DNA of 24,861 nt from positions 1 to 24,861 of the IMG/VR virus record IMGVR_UViG_3300025860_000079; one strand, 5' to 3'. The position numbers were made by a program, and so were the translations under genes. Of the stretch, positions 5,466 to 11,776 are shown one piece after another; the stretch's first letter is position 1, and each line of letters begins with the position of its first letter. The notes below the pieces were generated by a model. It ran no database searches, was not told the DNA's origin, and saw only the letters and a program-made list of their open reading frames with translations. The stretch comes from a virus.

Positions 5466-5639
5466 CTAAGCTCCTAGGTGGTTTAATTTGTCGCAGATCA
5501 TAATATCCAAGCGCGACAATTGGTGGTCGGATAGTTGCCCAACTGCGTGGACGTTGGCGAATGCCTTACTAGCACGCTTTAATTCTGCGGCCGTTGTAGC
5601 GCGTTTAATACGGTCTACGGCTGATAGGTAATTAGTCAT
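5466..5639 (-). CDS. 57-residue hypothetical protein
   Basis: A small gene read MTNYLSAVDRIKRATTAAEL, then KRASKAFANVHAVGQLSDHQ and a C-terminal part with a single Cys, ending at TAG. It looks alpha-helical with alternating charge; the turn between two helices (about residues 33-38) suggests a compact helical hairpin. It fits exactly between its neighbours, starting four bases after the upstream stop, with an AGGA-type ribosome site. Tight packing and coding-like composition support it. The family is unknown. Confidence 0.62.
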   Translation of the reverse strand: MTNYLSAVDRIKRATTAAELKRASKAFANVHAVGQLSDHQLSRLDIMICDKLNHLGA

Positions 5640-5642
5640 GGC

Positions 5643-5807
5643 TTATAGTCCTATTGATAAAAAAGTGAATGTTACAGTGTAGAATAAAGCGGCCCCAATA
5701 AAGGCACCCGCTATTGTTACAGTCCAACCAATCACGCTTGCTAGTATATCGTTGCGACGATCACGGCGGCGGTCTGCTAGTATCTGGTTGCGTAATGCGC
5801 TATTCAC
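5643..5807 (-). CDS. small single-span membrane protein (GTG start)
   Basis: A 54-residue protein with an Arg/Asp-rich N-terminus (LADRRRDRRND) followed by a long hydrophobic segment (VIGWTVTIAGAFIGAALFYT and onward to the end, about residues 24-54). It should insert as one span with the charged head in the cytoplasm. The frame is open to a TTG at 5825, but the GTG at 5807 has a near-perfect AAAGGAGG Shine-Dalgarno seven bases upstream and directly follows the upstream TAA, so it is preferred. Function is unknown. It is the first of two membrane peptides in this operon. Confidence 0.72.
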   Translation of the reverse strand: MNSALRNQILADRRRDRRNDILASVIGWTVTIAGAFIGAALFYTVTFTFLSIGL

Positions 5808-5808
5808 T

Positions 5809-6078
5809 TTAAAACCTCCTTTCAATAGTTGGACAAACTGCTTTTAATGCCGTGTAAATATGCGAATCGCTCATGTAAGGATACAGATTGTCAGATACCC
5901 AACGAGACAATCCGGCACCGTGTAACAGGTCGAAACAAAACCGCTTCTGTAAGTCTTGAACTTTTTCAGATCGCGGGAATTGTCCTGTTTCGTATTCCTC
6001 AATAAGTCGATCATATTTTAAAAGGATAGGCTCAATTTCTGTTTTTAAGTGTTGCAAGTGTTCGGCTTTAATTTTCAT
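5809..6078 (-). CDS. conserved hypothetical phage protein
   Basis: An 89-residue protein beginning MKIKAEHLQHLKTEIEPILL. Its C-terminal half holds CFDLLHGAGLSRWVSDNLYP and then DSHIYTALKAVCP. The combination of an M-K-I-K-x-E-H start, an R-x-x-x-D-L-L-x-x-A-x-L-x-x-W core and an N-L-Y-P-Y-x-x-D-x-H-I-x-T-A-L end resembles a small family that I recall as common in phages and accessory regions of proteobacteria. No function is known to me. The start has no overlap with the gene before it (four bases apart), and its stop abuts the GTG of the next gene. Confidence 0.75.
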   Translation of the reverse strand: MKIKAEHLQHLKTEIEPILLKYDRLIEEYETGQFPRSEKVQDLQKRFCFDLLHGAGLSRWVSDNLYPYMSDSHIYTALKAVCPTIERRF

Positions 6079-6082
6079 GGGG

Positions 6083-6295
6083 TTATCCTATACAGTTTAA
6101 AATTGCTGTTTCAAAATCATCTGACAATGTAACCGCTAGTGCTGACGTATTGCTGATACCACAGATGCCGTCAAAATCAGAATGTTCGGATCGCATAAAA
6201 TCAGCCATCTCGTAAACTTCGCCGCTATCCTGACATATCAATTGATCGCCTTCCAAGTCACACGTTTTAGTCCAGTAAATCTTGTAATCGCTCAT
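6083..6295 (-). CDS. hypothetical protein
   Basis: A 70-residue acidic protein (YWTKTCDLEGDQLICQDSGE at about residues 7-26) with four cysteines spread through the chain rather than in a zinc-finger pattern. It is not recognised. It lies one base after the stop of the upstream gene and is followed after four bases by the next, so it is clearly part of the leftward accessory operon. Confidence 0.68.
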   Translation of the reverse strand: MSDYKIYWTKTCDLEGDQLICQDSGEVYEMADFMRSEHSDFDGICGISNTSALAVTLSDDFETAILNCIG

Positions 6296-6296
6296 G

Positions 6297-6584
6297 TTAT
6301 TCCCCTCTCATTTGAATTATGCGCTCAATATCGTTCTCTAAATTGTAGCTAGTTGCAACGAAACCACCGCCAAAGTGCTTTCCGCGATAAACTTTAAAGC
6401 CTAACTTATTAGCGCGCTTTTTTGCTAGTGCGTAACTATCAACACCGCATTCAACATCGCCTAAAAATGCTAGGTAGTGAGTAACATAGCGCGGGTGTCC
6501 GTTAACATCGTTTTTAACGCTATAAAAATCATCGTTGAATTGAGCGTGTAGGCTTGGGCTAATGTAGCATTTTGAGTTGAACAT
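6297..6584 (-). CDS. hypothetical protein
   Basis: A 95-residue protein with a mixed composition and several aromatic and glycine-rich stretches (RYVTHYLAFLGDVECG, KVYRGKHFGGGFVATSYN). It reads as a small alpha/beta protein with a DSYALAKKRANKLGF helix in the middle. No family is recognised. The ATG at 6584 is chosen over an upstream GTG at 6593, because AGGTGA lies at the right distance from the ATG and nothing precedes the GTG. It is the first gene after the intra-operon hairpin at 6618-6645. Confidence 0.68.
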   Translation of the reverse strand: MFNSKCYISPSLHAQFNDDFYSVKNDVNGHPRYVTHYLAFLGDVECGVDSYALAKKRANKLGFKVYRGKHFGGGFVATSYNLENDIERIIQMRGE

Positions 6585-6617
6585 AATAATCACCTGTTGT
6601 TGTAGTTAAATAAGTTT

Positions 6618-6645
6618 AAAAAGTACCACTCCGCAGAATGGTACT
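6618..6645 (-). terminator. intra-operon hairpin with UNCG-type loop (terminator or attenuator)
   Basis: On the minus strand AGTACCATTC and GAGTGGTACT (complement of 6645-6636 and 6631-6622) form a 10-base stem with one G-U pair around TGCG, a C(UNCG)G tetraloop. Four to five T follow. It lies between the first gene of the leftward accessory operon and the remaining seven, so it would reduce but perhaps not abolish readthrough. Confidence 0.7.
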
Positions 6646-6656
6646 GATAAAGCTAC

Positions 6657-6887
6657 TTAGATTTTTGATCTTTCTAATTTTAGTTCCACTCTGATTTTAG
6701 TGCATATATCTTTAATCTCATCCGCTCGGCTTGGGTATAAATCGCACGCTAGTTTACGGATGGCGAAACCCTCACACATTTTGATCTCGGCTTCTTTTTC
6801 ATCTTTTAGCGTATGAAATACAGATTTAACATTTTCTATGTTTTTATAGTGTTTGATAAAAGTTGGTAAAAAGTCATAATAATCCAT
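6657..6887 (-). CDS. hypothetical protein, first gene of the leftward accessory operon
   Basis: A 76-residue, probably all-helical charged protein (MDYYDFLPTFIKHYKNIENV, then FHTLKDEKEAEIKMCEGFAI). It is not recognised. It is the promoter-proximal gene, read from the consensus promoter at 6947-6974 with an AGGAA Shine-Dalgarno, and is separated from the other genes by a terminator-like hairpin, so it should be made in greater amount than they are. High early expression would fit a host-takeover or regulatory function; this is inference only. Confidence 0.7.
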   Translation of the reverse strand: MDYYDFLPTFIKHYKNIENVKSVFHTLKDEKEAEIKMCEGFAIRKLACDLYPSRADEIKDICTKIRVELKLERSKI

Positions 6888-6946
6888 TTTTTGTATTCCT
6901 ATATATGTAGTAAGTAAAAATTGTGTTTTCGTTGTTGTTGGGTCGC

Positions 6947-6974
6947 ATTATATAGAGGCATTGCAATCTGTAAA
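6947..6974 (-). promoter_or_regulatory. promoter of the leftward accessory operon
   Basis: On the minus strand TTTACA (6974-6969, 5/6 match) is followed after 16 bases by a perfect TATAAT (6952-6947). The start site would lie near 6940, giving a leader of about 50 bases to the ATG at 6887. Confidence 0.78.
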
Positions 6975-6992
6975 GTATGTTTTGTTTTTTTT

Positions 6993-7025
6993 GAGTTGAA
7001 TGGTGCCAAATAAGAGTTGAATGGT
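6993..7025 (+). repeat. 12-base direct repeats, 21 bases apart
   Basis: GAGTTGAATGGT occurs at 6993-7004 and 7014-7025. The 21-base period puts both on the same face of the helix. They lie just upstream of the -35 of the leftward promoter, so a protein-binding site is plausible. Confidence 0.7.
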
Positions 7026-7082
7026 ATTAATTGATCATTTTTTGTACAATTAATAGACTTTGTTGGTTATTTTTTATACAAT
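7025..7082. repeat. AT-rich inverted repeat and 14-base direct repeats
   Basis: TATTAATTG (7025-7033) and CAATTAATA (7047-7055) are perfect 9-base inverted arms around 13 bases. ATTTTTTGTACAAT (7037-7050) and ATTTTTTATACAAT (7069-7082) are direct repeats with one mismatch, 32 bases apart (about three turns). Together with the DnaA boxes they look like parts of an origin or of a multi-site control region. Confidence 0.6.
7054..7082 (+). promoter_or_regulatory. possible rightward late promoter
   Basis: TAGACT (7054-7059, 4/6) and TACAAT (7077-7082, 5/6) are 17 bases apart and point toward the virion operon. The -10 lies in the second 14-base direct repeat. A weaker alternative is TTTATA (7073-7078) with TATAAA (7097-7102). 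No other good promoter was seen before the terminase genes. Confidence 0.32.
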
Positions 7083-7188
7083 CGGATCAACGGGTTATAA
7101 ATAGAGTGATGGGTGAAATGGGTTTTATCACTATATAGCACCGAGAATCTCACGAGATAGGATCATTGCGCCTAGCAAATGTATAAGC

Positions 7189-7275
7189 TGTGGATATAGT
7201 GTGGATAACTCCAGGTATTCTGTGGATAAAGGTGCGCATAAGCTGTGGAAAAAGGTGTGGATAAGCTGTGGATAA
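7189..7275 (-). repeat. array of six helically phased DnaA boxes
   Basis: TGTGGATAA, the complement of the DnaA box TTATCCACA, occurs perfectly at 7200-7208, 7221-7229, 7256-7264 and 7267-7275. One-mismatch copies lie at 7189-7197 (TGTGGATAT) and 7244-7252 (TGTGGAAAA). All six point the same way. Start-to-start distances are 11, 21, 23, 12 and 11 bases, near whole turns of the helix. Such clusters bind the host initiator DnaA at chromosomal and plasmid origins. That DnaA binds here is inferred from the consensus. Confidence 0.8.
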
Positions 7276-7354
7276 GAGAGGCACCCCCCCTCCCGAAATG
7301 GCGCTCCTGTGTAGTATATATGTCTCTCGCAAAAAAAAATTACTGAGAAATAAG

Positions 7355-7528
7355 ATGATTAAAATAGTAACAGATGAAGAAGTACATGAGATGGATATTG
7401 AGTTGATTGAACTATTTGCAGTGTATCTATTCGACAAAGATGTAGTTGGTATGACTGATTTAATCTATGTTGTAGAAGATAGAATGGCTGTTAGTGGAGA
7501 AAATGACTACCTTGAAACTCAAAAATAA
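7355..7528 (+). CDS. hypothetical small acidic protein, first gene of the late operon
   Basis: A 57-residue acidic, mostly helical protein (MIKIVTDEEVHEMDIELIEL, then FAVYLFDKDVVGMTDLIYVV). The frame is open from 7268, but the earlier part overlaps the DnaA boxes and low-complexity runs, so the ATG at 7355 is preferred, although its Shine-Dalgarno is weak. No family is recognised. It stands at the head of the packaging genes, 29 bases before the probable small terminase. Confidence 0.6.
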   Translation: MIKIVTDEEVHEMDIELIELFAVYLFDKDVVGMTDLIYVVEDRMAVSGENDYLETQK

Positions 7529-7557
7529 AACAACATTTACTTATGCAAAGGTAATAT

Positions 7558-7929
7558 ATGTCTAGGATAGGGATACCCAACAAGAATAAGAAGTTCTTAC
7601 TGGCTCGCTTACAGGATATGTACGGTGAGTCATTCCACCCTATCTTGAAGATGGCAGAAGCTGCTAGTAAACTGGACTACATTGCTGAGGAAGAAGGTGA
7701 TGTGACTGCCCTTAATGCTGCTGTAAACGCATGGAGTAAGGTTGCTGAGTACACTGAGCCTAAGCTAAAGGCCGTAGAGATACGAGCTGACGAGGGCGCT
7801 GTAGTGGCTATCCAACGTAAACGCTTTGATGGCACTGCTATTGAGGCAGAAGTCGTAGAAGTAGACCCAGTAGTAGAGGCAATCGTCAATGCTGCTGTAG
7901 ATGATGATGAAGATGAGGATGAAGAGTAA
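7558..7929 (+). CDS. probable terminase small subunit
   Basis: A 123-residue protein. It begins MSRIGIPNKNKKFLLARLQD, with a G-x-P-N-K-N-K start common in phage small terminases, and continues with a helical core (PILKMAEAASKLDYIAEEEG, then WSKVAEYTEPKLKAVEI). The end is a long acidic tail (VDDDDEDEDEE). Small subunits recognise the packaging site and load the large subunit. The basic helical N-terminus and acidic C-terminus, and its place two genes before the large terminase, fit this role. An AAAGGTAA site precedes the ATG. No residue-level proof is available, since small terminases diverge widely. Confidence 0.66.
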   Translation: MSRIGIPNKNKKFLLARLQDMYGESFHPILKMAEAASKLDYIAEEEGDVTALNAAVNAWSKVAEYTEPKLKAVEIRADEGAVVAIQRKRFDGTAIEAEVVEVDPVVEAIVNAAVDDDEDEDEE

Positions 7930-8105
7930 TGGCTAAAGGCAAAAGCATGGTTCACAAGTTGGACAAAGAGACACGCAAAGAGCACTTCCGTAACTACGAT
8001 GCTAACGGTAACGGTGGTAAGGGTGACGGTAATCGCACATCAACCCCTGAGACTCGTGAGAAGTTCAAAAGTGGCTATGATGCAATCGACTGGAGCAAGA
8101 AATAG
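7929..8105 (+). CDS. 58-residue hypothetical protein between the terminase genes
   Basis: A short basic protein read MAKGKSMVHKLDKETRKEHF, then RNYDANGNGGKGDGNRTSTP and a tail ending DAIDWSKK. It is rich in Gly, Asn and Lys and is probably flexible, with a short Trp-containing end that could dock on a partner. It is coupled at both ends: its ATG overlaps the small-terminase stop (TAATG) and its TAG overlaps the GTG of the large terminase. This places it firmly in the packaging operon. The family is not known to me. Confidence 0.75.
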   Translation: MAKGKSMVHKLDKETRKEHFRNYDANGNGGKGDGNRTSTPETREKFKSGYDAIDWSKK

Positions 8106-9565
8106 TGCCGACAATTGAATACTGCATGGGGCCGCAAGGACAAGTCCTACAAGATTACGCTGACTGTCGCTCTCAGAACTCCTTCATTATGGGGCCACTG
8201 GGTTCAGGCAAGACTGTCCAAACCATCCTCAAGCTATTCGACTTGATGACCGAACAAAAGCCAGTAATGACCCCTGGACATAAGAACTATGGTGTCCGAC
8301 TGTCCCGCATCATTGCCTGCCGAAACACCTATTCCGAATTGTTCTCCACCACCATTAAAGACTGGCTGGAGATACACGAAGACCTTGGCCCATTCCGTCA
8401 GGGTAACAAAGAACCACCTACCCATTACATTAACTTCAGATTAGAAGATGGCACCTCAGTTAAGTCAGAGGTCATATTCATCGCTTTTGACCGCCCTGAG
8501 CACGTTAAGAAGGCTAGGGGTATCCAGTGTACATGGGTATGGCTAAACGAGACGAAAGAGCATTCTAAGGCCGTTCTCGATATGCTTGATCTACGTCATG
8601 GTCGCTATCCTTCCCCCAAGGAGGGAATCAAACCTACGCATCACGGTGTACTGGGTGACAGTAACGCCCCCGACGAAGACCACTGGTACTACAAGCTGGC
8701 AGAAATTGAGCGTCCTGAAGGCTGGGCATTCCATCGTCAACCCGGTGGTGTGTTCAAAGATGGGGAAACTTGGAAGGTAAACGATAAAGCTGAGAATTTG
8801 CCTAACCTCCCTGCTAACTATTACAAACGCGGACTATCAGGTAAAACACATGATTGGATTAAAGTTAATCTTGCTAATGAGTACGGCTTTGTCTCTAACG
8901 GTAAGCCGGTTCACCCAATGTATACGGATAGTGTTCACGCATCCCATATGGACTTCACACCGTGCAAGGACACTCCTATCATTCTGGGTTTTGACTTTGG
9001 TCGTACACCTGCTTGTGCCTTTCTTCAGCGTACTGCTATCGGGCGTTGGGTCTGCTTTGATGAAATGGTGCTTACTGATTCCGGTGCCGTAGACTTTGCG
9101 CCTACCCTAAAGCGCTATATTGAAGAGACTTATCCTAACTGCACCTTTAAGGGCTGGGGTGATCCCTCTGGTTCCAATAAGAATCAGTCCAACAGTGAGA
9201 CTCCATTCCAAATTATGCGAGCCGCTGGCATACCCTGCAACCCAACAGACTCTAACGATCCTCTCAAGCGTAGAGCCGCTTTAGAAGTACCCATGAAAGA
9301 GATGTGCATGGATGGTAAGCCTCGCTTTATTGTCTTGCCCAAAGCCTCTATGATTCGTAAAGGTCTACAGGGTGGCTTCTGTTATCGTCGTGTGCAAACG
9401 TCAGGCGAACGCTACAGTGATCAGCCAGATAAGAATGAATACTCTCACCCAGTAGAGGCGCTAGAGTATGCCCTACAAGGTGAAGGTGAAGGTCGTTCTG
9501 CTCTCCGTAGAGATCAAGGCTTTGCTAAACCCCACACAGCCAAGGTGAACTTTAGTGTCTTCTAA
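8105..9565 (+). CDS. terL: terminase large subunit (packaging ATPase and nuclease)
   Basis: A 486-residue protein with both expected modules. ATPase: Walker A GPLGSGKT (residues 30-37) and Walker B with catalytic Glu in TWVWLNE (143-149). Nuclease (RNase H-like): Asp297 in GFDFGR, Asp353 in GWGDPSG, and a C-terminal YSHPVEALEYAL block where the third acidic position is expected. It drives DNA into the prohead and cuts the concatemer. The length is normal for podovirus-type large terminases. The start is GTG at 8105, overlapping the previous stop (TAGTG), with GGAG upstream; there is no better in-frame ATG before MGPQG. The small subunit precedes it and the portal follows two genes later. Confidence 0.95.
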   Translation: MPTIEYCMGPQGQVLQDYADCRSQNSFIMGPLGSGKTVQTILKLFDLMTEQKPVMTPGHKNYGVRLSRIIACRNTYSELFSTTIKDWLEIHEDLGPFRQGNKEPPTHYINFRLEDGTSVKSEVIFIAFDRPEHVKKARGIQCTWVWLNETKEHSKAVLDMLDLRHGRYPSPKEGIKPTHHGVLGDSNAPDEDHWYYKLAEIERPEGWAFHRQPGGVFKDGETWKVNDKAENLPNLPANYYKRGLSGKTHDWIKVNLANEYGFVSNGKPVHPMYTDSVHASHMDFTPCKDTPIILGFDFGRTPACAFLQRTAIGRWVCFDEMVLTDSGAVDFAPTLKRYIEETYPNCTFKGWGDPSGSNKNQSNSETPFQIMRAAGIPCNPTDSNDPLKRRAALEVPMKEMCMDGKPRFIVLPKASMIRKGLQGGFCYRRVQTSGERYSDQPDKNEYSHPVEALEYALQGEGEGRSALRRDQGFAKPHTAKVNFSVF

Positions 9566-9899
9566 TGTGGATAATGCCTATATAGTGTTTAAGAGCAACA
9601 CAGGTCGCTGGTATTCTCCAATATTACACAGCGATTTTGGGCATTGCCTTGTTGTCGAGCCATCGGAAAGTGGGTACGTTGTGTACGAAAAGCTGACTGA
9701 TGGAGTTAGGGTGTATAATGTCAACCACATAAATGATATAATTGGGCCTACAGATATAACTGTGAGTTATATAAAAAAGGACAGCAAAAGAAGGTTGTTC
9801 ATGCTCAACACTTGCGTTGGCCATGTTAAACAGTTTCTTGGTATAGATCATCCCTTTATATGGACTCCCTATCAACTATACAAGTACATGAAGAGGTAA
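9555..9899 (+). CDS. conserved hypothetical protein of podovirus head module
   Basis: A 114-residue protein with NTGRWYSPILHSDFGHC near the N-terminus (about residues 15-31) and LNTCVGHVKQFLGI then WTPYQLYKYM at the C-terminus. I recall this pair of blocks from hypothetical proteins next to the large terminase in other podovirus-like phages, but know no function. One histidine pair and two conserved-looking cysteines (31 and 87) stand out; a cysteine-hydrolase-like site is conceivable but unproven. The start is the GTG at 9555, with AAGGTG seven bases upstream, overlapping the terminase end by 11 bases. Confidence 0.8.
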   Translation: MSSNVDNAYIVFKSNTGRWYSPILHSDFGHCLVVEPSESGYVVYEKLTDGVRVYNVNHINDIIGPTDITVSYIKKDSKRRLFMLNTCVGHVKQFLGIDHPFIWTPYQLYKYMKR

Positions 9900-9902
9900 G
9901 GC

Positions 9903-10190
9903 ATGAGTTCCAGCAGACCAAAACCAACAGCAGAACAAAAAGCAATGGAAAGAGCGCAGCGAGAGCAGCTTGATAAAGAAACTGCATCTAGTGAGGCCAG
10001 ATTAAAGGCTATGGCGCAAAAGAAAATAGGCAAAGCATCTTTGCTTGGAACGCCTATAGAGCAAGCTAAAGGGCCAGCGGGGCCAACGGTTACTGAAGGC
10101 TTTCAAGTAAATGAATCAGGTGTTGTTCGCAAAGCGCCAAAAAAGAAAAGTGTTTTGGGCAAAGTAGCAGCTTCGGGACTTGTAAAATAA
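9903..10190 (+). CDS. hypothetical basic, flexible protein before the portal gene
   Basis: A 95-residue protein. The N-terminal half is a highly charged helix (PTAEQKAMERAQREQLDKET, then ARLKAMAQKKIGKASLLG). The C-terminal half is low in structure and Lys/Val-rich. Small proteins of this kind, ending in a G-x-x-S-L-L stretch, often precede the portal gene in podoviruses and may be minor head components. Its TAA overlaps the portal ATG (TAATG at 10188-10192). The function is not established. Confidence 0.74.
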   Translation: MSSSRPKPTAEQKAMERAQREQLDKETASSEARLKAMAQKKIGKASLLGTPIEQAKGPAGPTVTEGFQVNESGVVRKAPKKKSVLGKVAASGLVK

Positions 10191-11776
10191 TGGAATTACC
10201 TAAAGAGCTTGGTTCACTGACGGACTTAAAGACTAGAGAAGCTGCTGCGTTTAAACGTGCTGCTATGTGGCACGATATACTTGACGATGCCTATGAATAC
10301 TTTCTGCCAAACCGTAACTTGTTTGAGGACTACGCTCCAGGCCAGAAGAAGATGGATCGTATCTTTGACTCTACTGCACTTGAGGCAATCCAGCAGGGCG
10401 CTAGTAAGCTGCAAGAAAACATTGCTCCTATCTGGTCACGCTGGGCCACCTTTGAGCCATCTGACCTAGTTGTTAAGCAGCTTGAGGAAGGTGACTTTGA
10501 TGTCAGCCTAGAAGAAATTGAAGGCAACTTGCAGAAGCAGGCAGAGATTATCTTTGATTACATTAACCGATCTAACTTTGCTACTCAGTTCTTTGAGCAC
10601 GCCCTTGATCTCCTTGTCGGTACAGGCACACTCCGTATTGATGAAGACGAAAGTGACGAGATGCCCCTCATCTTTAACGCCATTCCGCAAAAGGGAATAG
10701 CATTTGAGGAAGGCCCACAGGGTAATATCGAAACGCACTGGCGACGATTTAAGGTAAAGGCTCGTAACCTAGAGCGTTACTGGAAAGGCTTTGAGCCATC
10801 AGAAGTAATGAAGGACGTAATTGAAAAGAAGCCAGACACTGATGTCGATGTGCGCGAGGGTGTTGTTTATATGCCCAAGACCAAGACTTACTATGGTTGC
10901 GTTTGGGTTGCTAAGGAAGATCGTATTAGCTGGATGCAGGACTTTGGCGAGTCTAGCCCTTGGGTTACAGGTCGCTATAGTAAGGTAGCTGGTGAGATTA
11001 GGGGTCGAGGCCCAGCACTACAGGCACTTCCTGATGTACGCTCACTCAACAAGGCCAAAGAGTTTGTACTCCAGAAGGCCGCTATTGACCTAGCAGGTAT
11101 GTACACAGCAACCGATGATGGCGTAACTAACCCCTACAATTTGAATATAAGCCCAGGCATTGTTATTCCAGTTGGTTCTAACAACAGCAGCAACCCTTCT
11201 ATTCAACGCCTAGATACAGGCTCTAACTTACAATTGGCACAGTTTGAAATCAATGAGCTACAGATGTCAATCAAGAAGGCCCTATTCAACGATCTTCGTG
11301 ATCCTACTGGTGCTGTTCGATCCGCCACTGAGGTTGCCATCGAGTCGCGTGAACTTGCTAAACGCATCGGCTCTGCCTTCGGCAGATTACAGACCGAAGT
11401 ATTGATCCCCATCATTAAGCGAGTAGCTGCTATACTTACACGCAGAGGTATTATTACACCTATCGAGCTAGATGGTCGTCAGGTCGCTATTAAGTTTATG
11501 TCACCATTGGCTAAGGCGCAGGACGGTGAAGACATCTTGAGTGTTCAGCAGGCTGTTCAGTTTGTACTTCAGAACGCTGGCCCAGATCAGGCCAAGATTG
11601 GCTTTAAGCTAGAAGACTTTGGCACATGGGTAGCTGGTAAAACTGGTATGCCTTCCGAGCTAGTTAGAAGTGATACAGAAAAGAAACAAGTTATTCAGGC
11701 TGGCGCTCAGGCTGCACAACAAGGCATGAATGTTGAAGGGCAACCGCCTACTGACCAAGGACAAACTGCTCTATGA
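10190..11776 (+). CDS. portal (head-tail connector) protein, T7 gp8-like
   Basis: A 528-residue protein of the podovirus head-tail connector family (Head_tail_con, T7 gp8 type). Typical blocks are seen: WHDILDDAYEYFLPNRN, then STALEAIQQGASKLQENIAP with WSRWATFEPSD at the N-terminus. The middle has GRGPALQALPDVRSLNKAKE, and the region around 370-400 has DPTGAVRSATEVAIESRELA. It forms the 12-subunit ring through which DNA enters and leaves the head. The length is standard. The last 30 residues are Gln/Gly-rich and disordered. It is coupled to the genes before (TAATG) and after (ATGA). Confidence 0.94.
   Translation: MELPKELGSLTDLKTREAAAFKRAAMWHDILDDAYEYFLPNRNLFEDYAPGQKKMDRIFDSTALEAIQQGASKLQENIAPIWSRWATFEPSDLVVKQLEEGDFDVSLEEIEGNLQKQAEIIFDYINRSNFATQFFEHALDLLVGTGTLRIDEDESDEMPLIFNAIPQKGIAFEEGPQGNIETHWRRFKVKARNLERYWKGFEPSEVMKDVIEKKPDTDVDVREGVVYMPKTKTYYGCVWVAKEDRISWMQDFGESSPWVTGRYSKVAGEIRGRGPALQALPDVRSLNKAKEFVLQKAAIDLAGMYTATDDGVTNPYNLNISPGIVIPVGSNNSSNPSIQRLDTGSNLQLAQFEINELQMSIKKALFNDLRDPTGAVRSATEVAIESRELAKRIGSAFGRLQTEVLIPIIKRVAAILTRRGIITPIELDGRQVAIKFMSPLAKAQDGEDILSVQQAVQFVLQNAGPDQAKIGFKLEDFGTWVAGKTGMPSELVRSDTEKKQVIQAGAQAAQQGMNVEGQPPTDQGQTAL

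Larger units (their letters stand above)
6888..7354. other. 467-base gene-free regulatory and origin-like region
   Basis: No credible gene lies here. The left part (about 6960-7110) is very AT-rich and carries direct and inverted repeats and GATC sites (7033-7036, 7085-7088; a third at 7161-7164). The right part holds six DnaA-box matches. An imperfect inverted repeat (7101-7110 with 7127-7136) and a 12-base palindrome, ATCTC-AC-GAGAT (7147-7158), lie between. A seven-C run (7284-7290) and a nine-A run (7331-7339) precede the late genes. It separates divergent operons. Confidence 0.75.

Noticed and set aside
7147-7158. ATCTC-AC-GAGAT palindrome as a terminator
   Set aside because: The 2-base centre cannot form a stable loop and no T tract follows; at most it is a protein site.
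7268-7354. Upstream extension (GTG at 7268) of the small gene at 7355
   Set aside because: It would translate through a DnaA box and the C- and A-runs, with no ribosome site; the ATG at 7355 gives a normal-looking protein.
6888-7354. tRNA, CRISPR array or phage attachment site in the gene-free region
   Set aside because: No cloverleaf, no regular repeat-spacer pattern and no integrase or tRNA-like core was found; the repeats fit protein-binding sites better.
9566-9574. A perfect TGTGGATAA (DnaA-box match) at the start of the 114-residue gene
   Set aside because: A lone copy inside coding sequence with no neighbours; chance is enough to explain it.
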